The notes beneath the pieces are model-generated. The model did no database searches and was not told the origin of the DNA. It was given only the letters and a program-made list of their open reading frames with translations. From assembly GCA_028822745.1 (NCBI GenBank), contig JAPKCZ010000081.1, positions 1 to 7,793 of the forward strand: DNA of 7,793 nt. The letters run 5' to 3'. Below, one piece after another: positions 5,998 to 7,793 of this stretch; the stretch's first letter is position 1, and every line of letters begins with the position of its first letter. Source of the DNA: Kiritimatiellia bacterium. GTDB lineage: Bacteria; Verrucomicrobiota; Kiritimatiellia; UBA8416; JAIOPI01. Made by a program: the position numbers and the translations under genes.

Positions 5998-6072
5998 TTG
6001 GGCTTACTCCTTTATTGGAACTTTCGTACACTGATCGTTCATTGCTAACCTCCAATTTGCAATAGGATTTCT

Positions 6073-6750
6073 ATGACCGACAACACACTGGCCCTTTTAC
6101 CGCATGTACTCGCCGGAAAAACAGAGAACCCTCAGCTAACGATTATCTGGATGCATGGCTTGGGTGCCGACGGGCATGATTTCGCCCCGATCGTTCCCCA
6201 ACTGGAAAGCCAGCTGAAAGCGCCCGTAAAGTTTATCTTTCCCCATGCCCCGGTACGACCCGTTACGCTGAACAACGGAATGCCGATGCCCGCATGGTAT
6301 GACATCAAAAGTATCGGAACCACGCGTGATGTCTGCATGGACGACATGGAGGAAAGTCGGAAACAAATCGAAGCCTTTATCGGCGCGGAACGGGAAAAGG
6401 GCATGCGGGACGATCAAATTCTCCTCGTGGGATTCTCTCAAGGGGGAGCCGTCGCCTACCATACCGGCCTGCGCCATCCCACACCACTCGCCGGAATCAT
6501 CGCCCTTTCCGGGTACATCCCCGTACCCTGCGATGCGGAAAGTGAATACCCGGCAGCCAATGCAACCATGCCCATCCTTGTCTGTCACGGCAGGCAGGAT
6601 CAGGTCGTACCTCCCGCCCTCGCTGACAAGGCACTTGCGCATCTTAAACAACAGGGATTTTCCTACACATATAAAGAATACGGGATGGAGCACTCCGTAT
6701 GCCCGGAAGAAATTAATGACATCGCGACCTTCATAAACCAGCTCCTCTAA
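6073..6750 (+). CDS. Carboxylesterase/phospholipase-type alpha/beta hydrolase
   Basis: This 225-residue protein belongs to the phospholipase/carboxylesterase family (Abhydrolase_2; relatives include Pseudomonas carboxylesterases and eukaryotic acyl-protein thioesterases), which hydrolyse short-chain esters or thioesters. The oxyanion-hole strand is IIWMHGLGADGHDF (about 24-37), and FPHAPVRPVTLNNGMPMPAWYD (56-77) is a family hallmark. The catalytic triad is S122 in GFSQGGA, D176 in GRQDQVV and H207 in GMEHSV. It is of normal length, with no signal peptide, so it is cytoplasmic. The start has AGGA (6064-6067) 5 nt upstream. selO begins 5 nt after the stop, so the two are probably one transcript. 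The natural substrate is not known. Confidence 0.95.
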   Translation: MTDNTLALLPHVLAGKTENPQLTIIWMHGLGADGHDFAPIVPQLESQLKAPVKFIFPHAPVRPVTLNNGMPMPAWYDIKSIGTTRDVCMDDMEESRKQIEAFIGAEREKGMRDDQILLVGFSQGGAVAYHTGLRHPTPLAGIIALSGYIPVPCDAESEYPAANATMPILVCHGRQDQVVPPALADKALAHLKQQGFSYTYKEYGMEHSVCPEEINDIATFINQLL

Positions 6751-6755
6751 AAACC

Positions 6756-7793
6756 ATGCCAAAGAACGCTATGCCGAATCCCATTCCTTTCGATAACACC
6801 TACGCTCGCCTACCTGAACGGTTCTATTCAAAACAACGTGCAGCAGCCGTGCCGACCCCCCAATGGCTCCGTGCAAATACGACACTGGCTACTGAGTTGG
6901 GAATCGATCCCGCTTGGTTAGAAACAACGGAGGCCCTGCATGTCTTTGCGGGAAACAGCACCGCAGATGGCTCCGAGCCACTGGCACAGGCATACGCCGG
7001 TCATCAGTTTGGCGGCTTTTCCCCGCAACTGGGCGATGGCCGAGCGCTCTTGCTTGGCGAGGTCGTTGATCAACACGGAACGAGGCGTGATATTCAACTT
7101 AAAGGCTCCGGTCGCACGTCGTTCTCACGGGGCGGCGATGGCAAATCAGCACTGGGTCCGGTGCTGCGCGAATACATCGTCAGTGAGGCGATGCATGCGC
7201 TCGGCGTGCCGACCACGCGCGCGCTGGCGGCGGTGACGACGGGAGAAAACGTTCTGCGGCAGGAGGGGGCTATGGCGGGTGGCGTGTTCACGCGGGTGGC
7301 ATCCAGCCACATCCGAGTCGGCACGTTCCAATACTTCTTCGCCCGCAACGATACCGATGCCCTACGCGAACTGGCGGACTACACCATCGCACGCCACTAC
7401 CCGGATGCGGCCAACGCCGAGGAACCTTATATTGCCCTGTTAGAGCGAGTGATCGAAACGCAAGCGAAACTCATTCCGCAGTGGATGGCTCTCGGATTCA
7501 TCCACGGCGTGATGAACACAGACAATACGGCTGTTTCAGGAGAAACCATCGACTACGGTCCGTGTGCCTTCATGGATGATTTCCACCCTAAATGTGTATT
7601 CAGCTCGATTGATCGCGATGGACGTTATGCCTGGGGCAGCCAACCGGAGATGGCACACTGGAATCTAAACAGATTCGCAGAGACGTTGCTCCCCCTGATC
7701 TCAGAGGACCTCGATGTGGCACTTGAAAAGGCCGAAAAAACACTGGGCACCTTCACGGATGTATTCCGCGCTGAATATGACAGTCGGTTCCGC
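6756..7793 (+). CDS. selO: Protein adenylyltransferase SelO (3'-truncated by window edge)
   Basis: SelO (YdiU/UPF0061) has a protein-kinase-like fold with ATP bound in a flipped orientation, and transfers AMP to Ser/Thr/Tyr of proteins; in E. coli it is linked to redox stress. The window holds 346 codons without a stop; the family is near 480-500 residues, so roughly 140 are missing. Visible signatures are FDNTYARLPERFY at the N-terminus, YAGHQFGGFSPQLGDGRALL, IQLKGSGRTSFSRGGDGKSA, LREYIVSEAM, GFIHGVMNTDN and IDYGPCAFMDDF. The residues equivalent to the known active site are present: K116, E139, D256, N257 and D266. ATG 6756 gives a 5-nt gap after the esterase; an in-frame ATG at 6771 is also possible and neither has a strong ribosome site. 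The esterase-selO spacing suggests translational coupling. The C-terminal region, where some SelO proteins carry a redox-active Cys or Sec, is not seen. Confidence 0.96.
   Translation, partial: MPKNAMPNPIPFDNTYARLPERFYSKQRAAAVPTPQWLRANTTLATELGIDPAWLETTEALHVFAGNSTADGSEPLAQAYAGHQFGGFSPQLGDGRALLLGEVVDQHGTRRDIQLKGSGRTSFSRGGDGKSALGPVLREYIVSEAMHALGVPTTRALAAVTTGENVLRQEGAMAGGVFTRVASSHIRVGTFQYFFARNDTDALRELADYTIARHYPDAANAEEPYIALLERVIETQAKLIPQWMALGFIHGVMNTDNTAVSGETIDYGPCAFMDDFHPKCVFSSIDRDGRYAWGSQPEMAHWNLNRFAETLLPLISEDLDVALEKAEKTLGTFTDVFRAEYDSRFR

Larger units (their letters stand above)
5657..6072. other. Divergent intergenic region, oxygenase/esterase
   Basis: A 416-nt gap separates the diverging PhyH-like and esterase genes and must hold promoters for both. 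It contains a short palindromic element (5698-5714), a 27-bp inverted repeat made of hexamers (5862-5938) and a possible 20-codon ORF (5935-5997). A GATAAT at 5993-5998 could be a -10 box for the esterase, but no good -35 box is seen at 16-18 nt upstream, so no promoter is called. Confidence 0.6.

Overview
The window is bacterial chromosome carrying eight genes: seven protein genes with clear family signatures, plus one at each end cut by the window edge (E1-alpha on the left, SelO on the right; both are counted in the eight). It is GC-moderate, with tight gene spacing, good Shine-Dalgarno sequences and no tRNA, rRNA, CRISPR or transposase. The phylum cannot be fixed from the sequence alone. 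The thiol peroxidase, the SelO and the acetoin/pyruvate/branched-chain-type dehydrogenase fit a Gram-negative bacterium. Families of short intergenic tandem repeats (a heptamer and a hexamer) together with a phytanoyl-CoA-dioxygenase-like gene suggest an environmental lineage, perhaps of the Planctomycetes/Verrucomicrobia/Poribacteria kind. This is only an impression.

Left block (1-2924, + strand): a 2-oxo acid dehydrogenase operon, E1-alpha (5' end missing), E1-beta and the lipoyl-bearing E2 acyltransferase. The reading frames overlap or almost touch, so the three subunits are probably made together and assemble into one complex. No E3 (dihydrolipoamide dehydrogenase) follows; the operon ends at a convergent junction with tpx.

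Middle block (3025-5656, - strand): first in the direction of transcription is a phytanoyl-CoA-dioxygenase-like Fe(II)/2-oxoglutarate oxygenase. One base after its stop begins an extended short-chain dehydrogenase (NAD-dependent epimerase/dehydratase family). These form a translationally linked pair of unknown substrate. Further downstream, after a 315-bp gap carrying a degenerate 7-bp tandem repeat, lies tpx, a 2-Cys thiol peroxidase with its own ribosome binding site.

Right block (5657-7793): a 416-bp divergent intergenic region contains a near-perfect 27-bp inverted repeat built from degenerate GATTAN hexamers, a short palindrome near the oxygenase start and a possible 20-codon ORF. It is followed on the + strand by an alpha/beta-hydrolase carboxylesterase and, 5 nt later, selO (protein AMPylase, pseudokinase fold), which runs off the window.

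No clear new defence or biosynthetic system is visible. The points most worth a second look are the two repeat elements, the oxygenase-SDR couplet in which the SDR lacks the usual catalytic Ser/Thr, and the esterase-SelO pairing.
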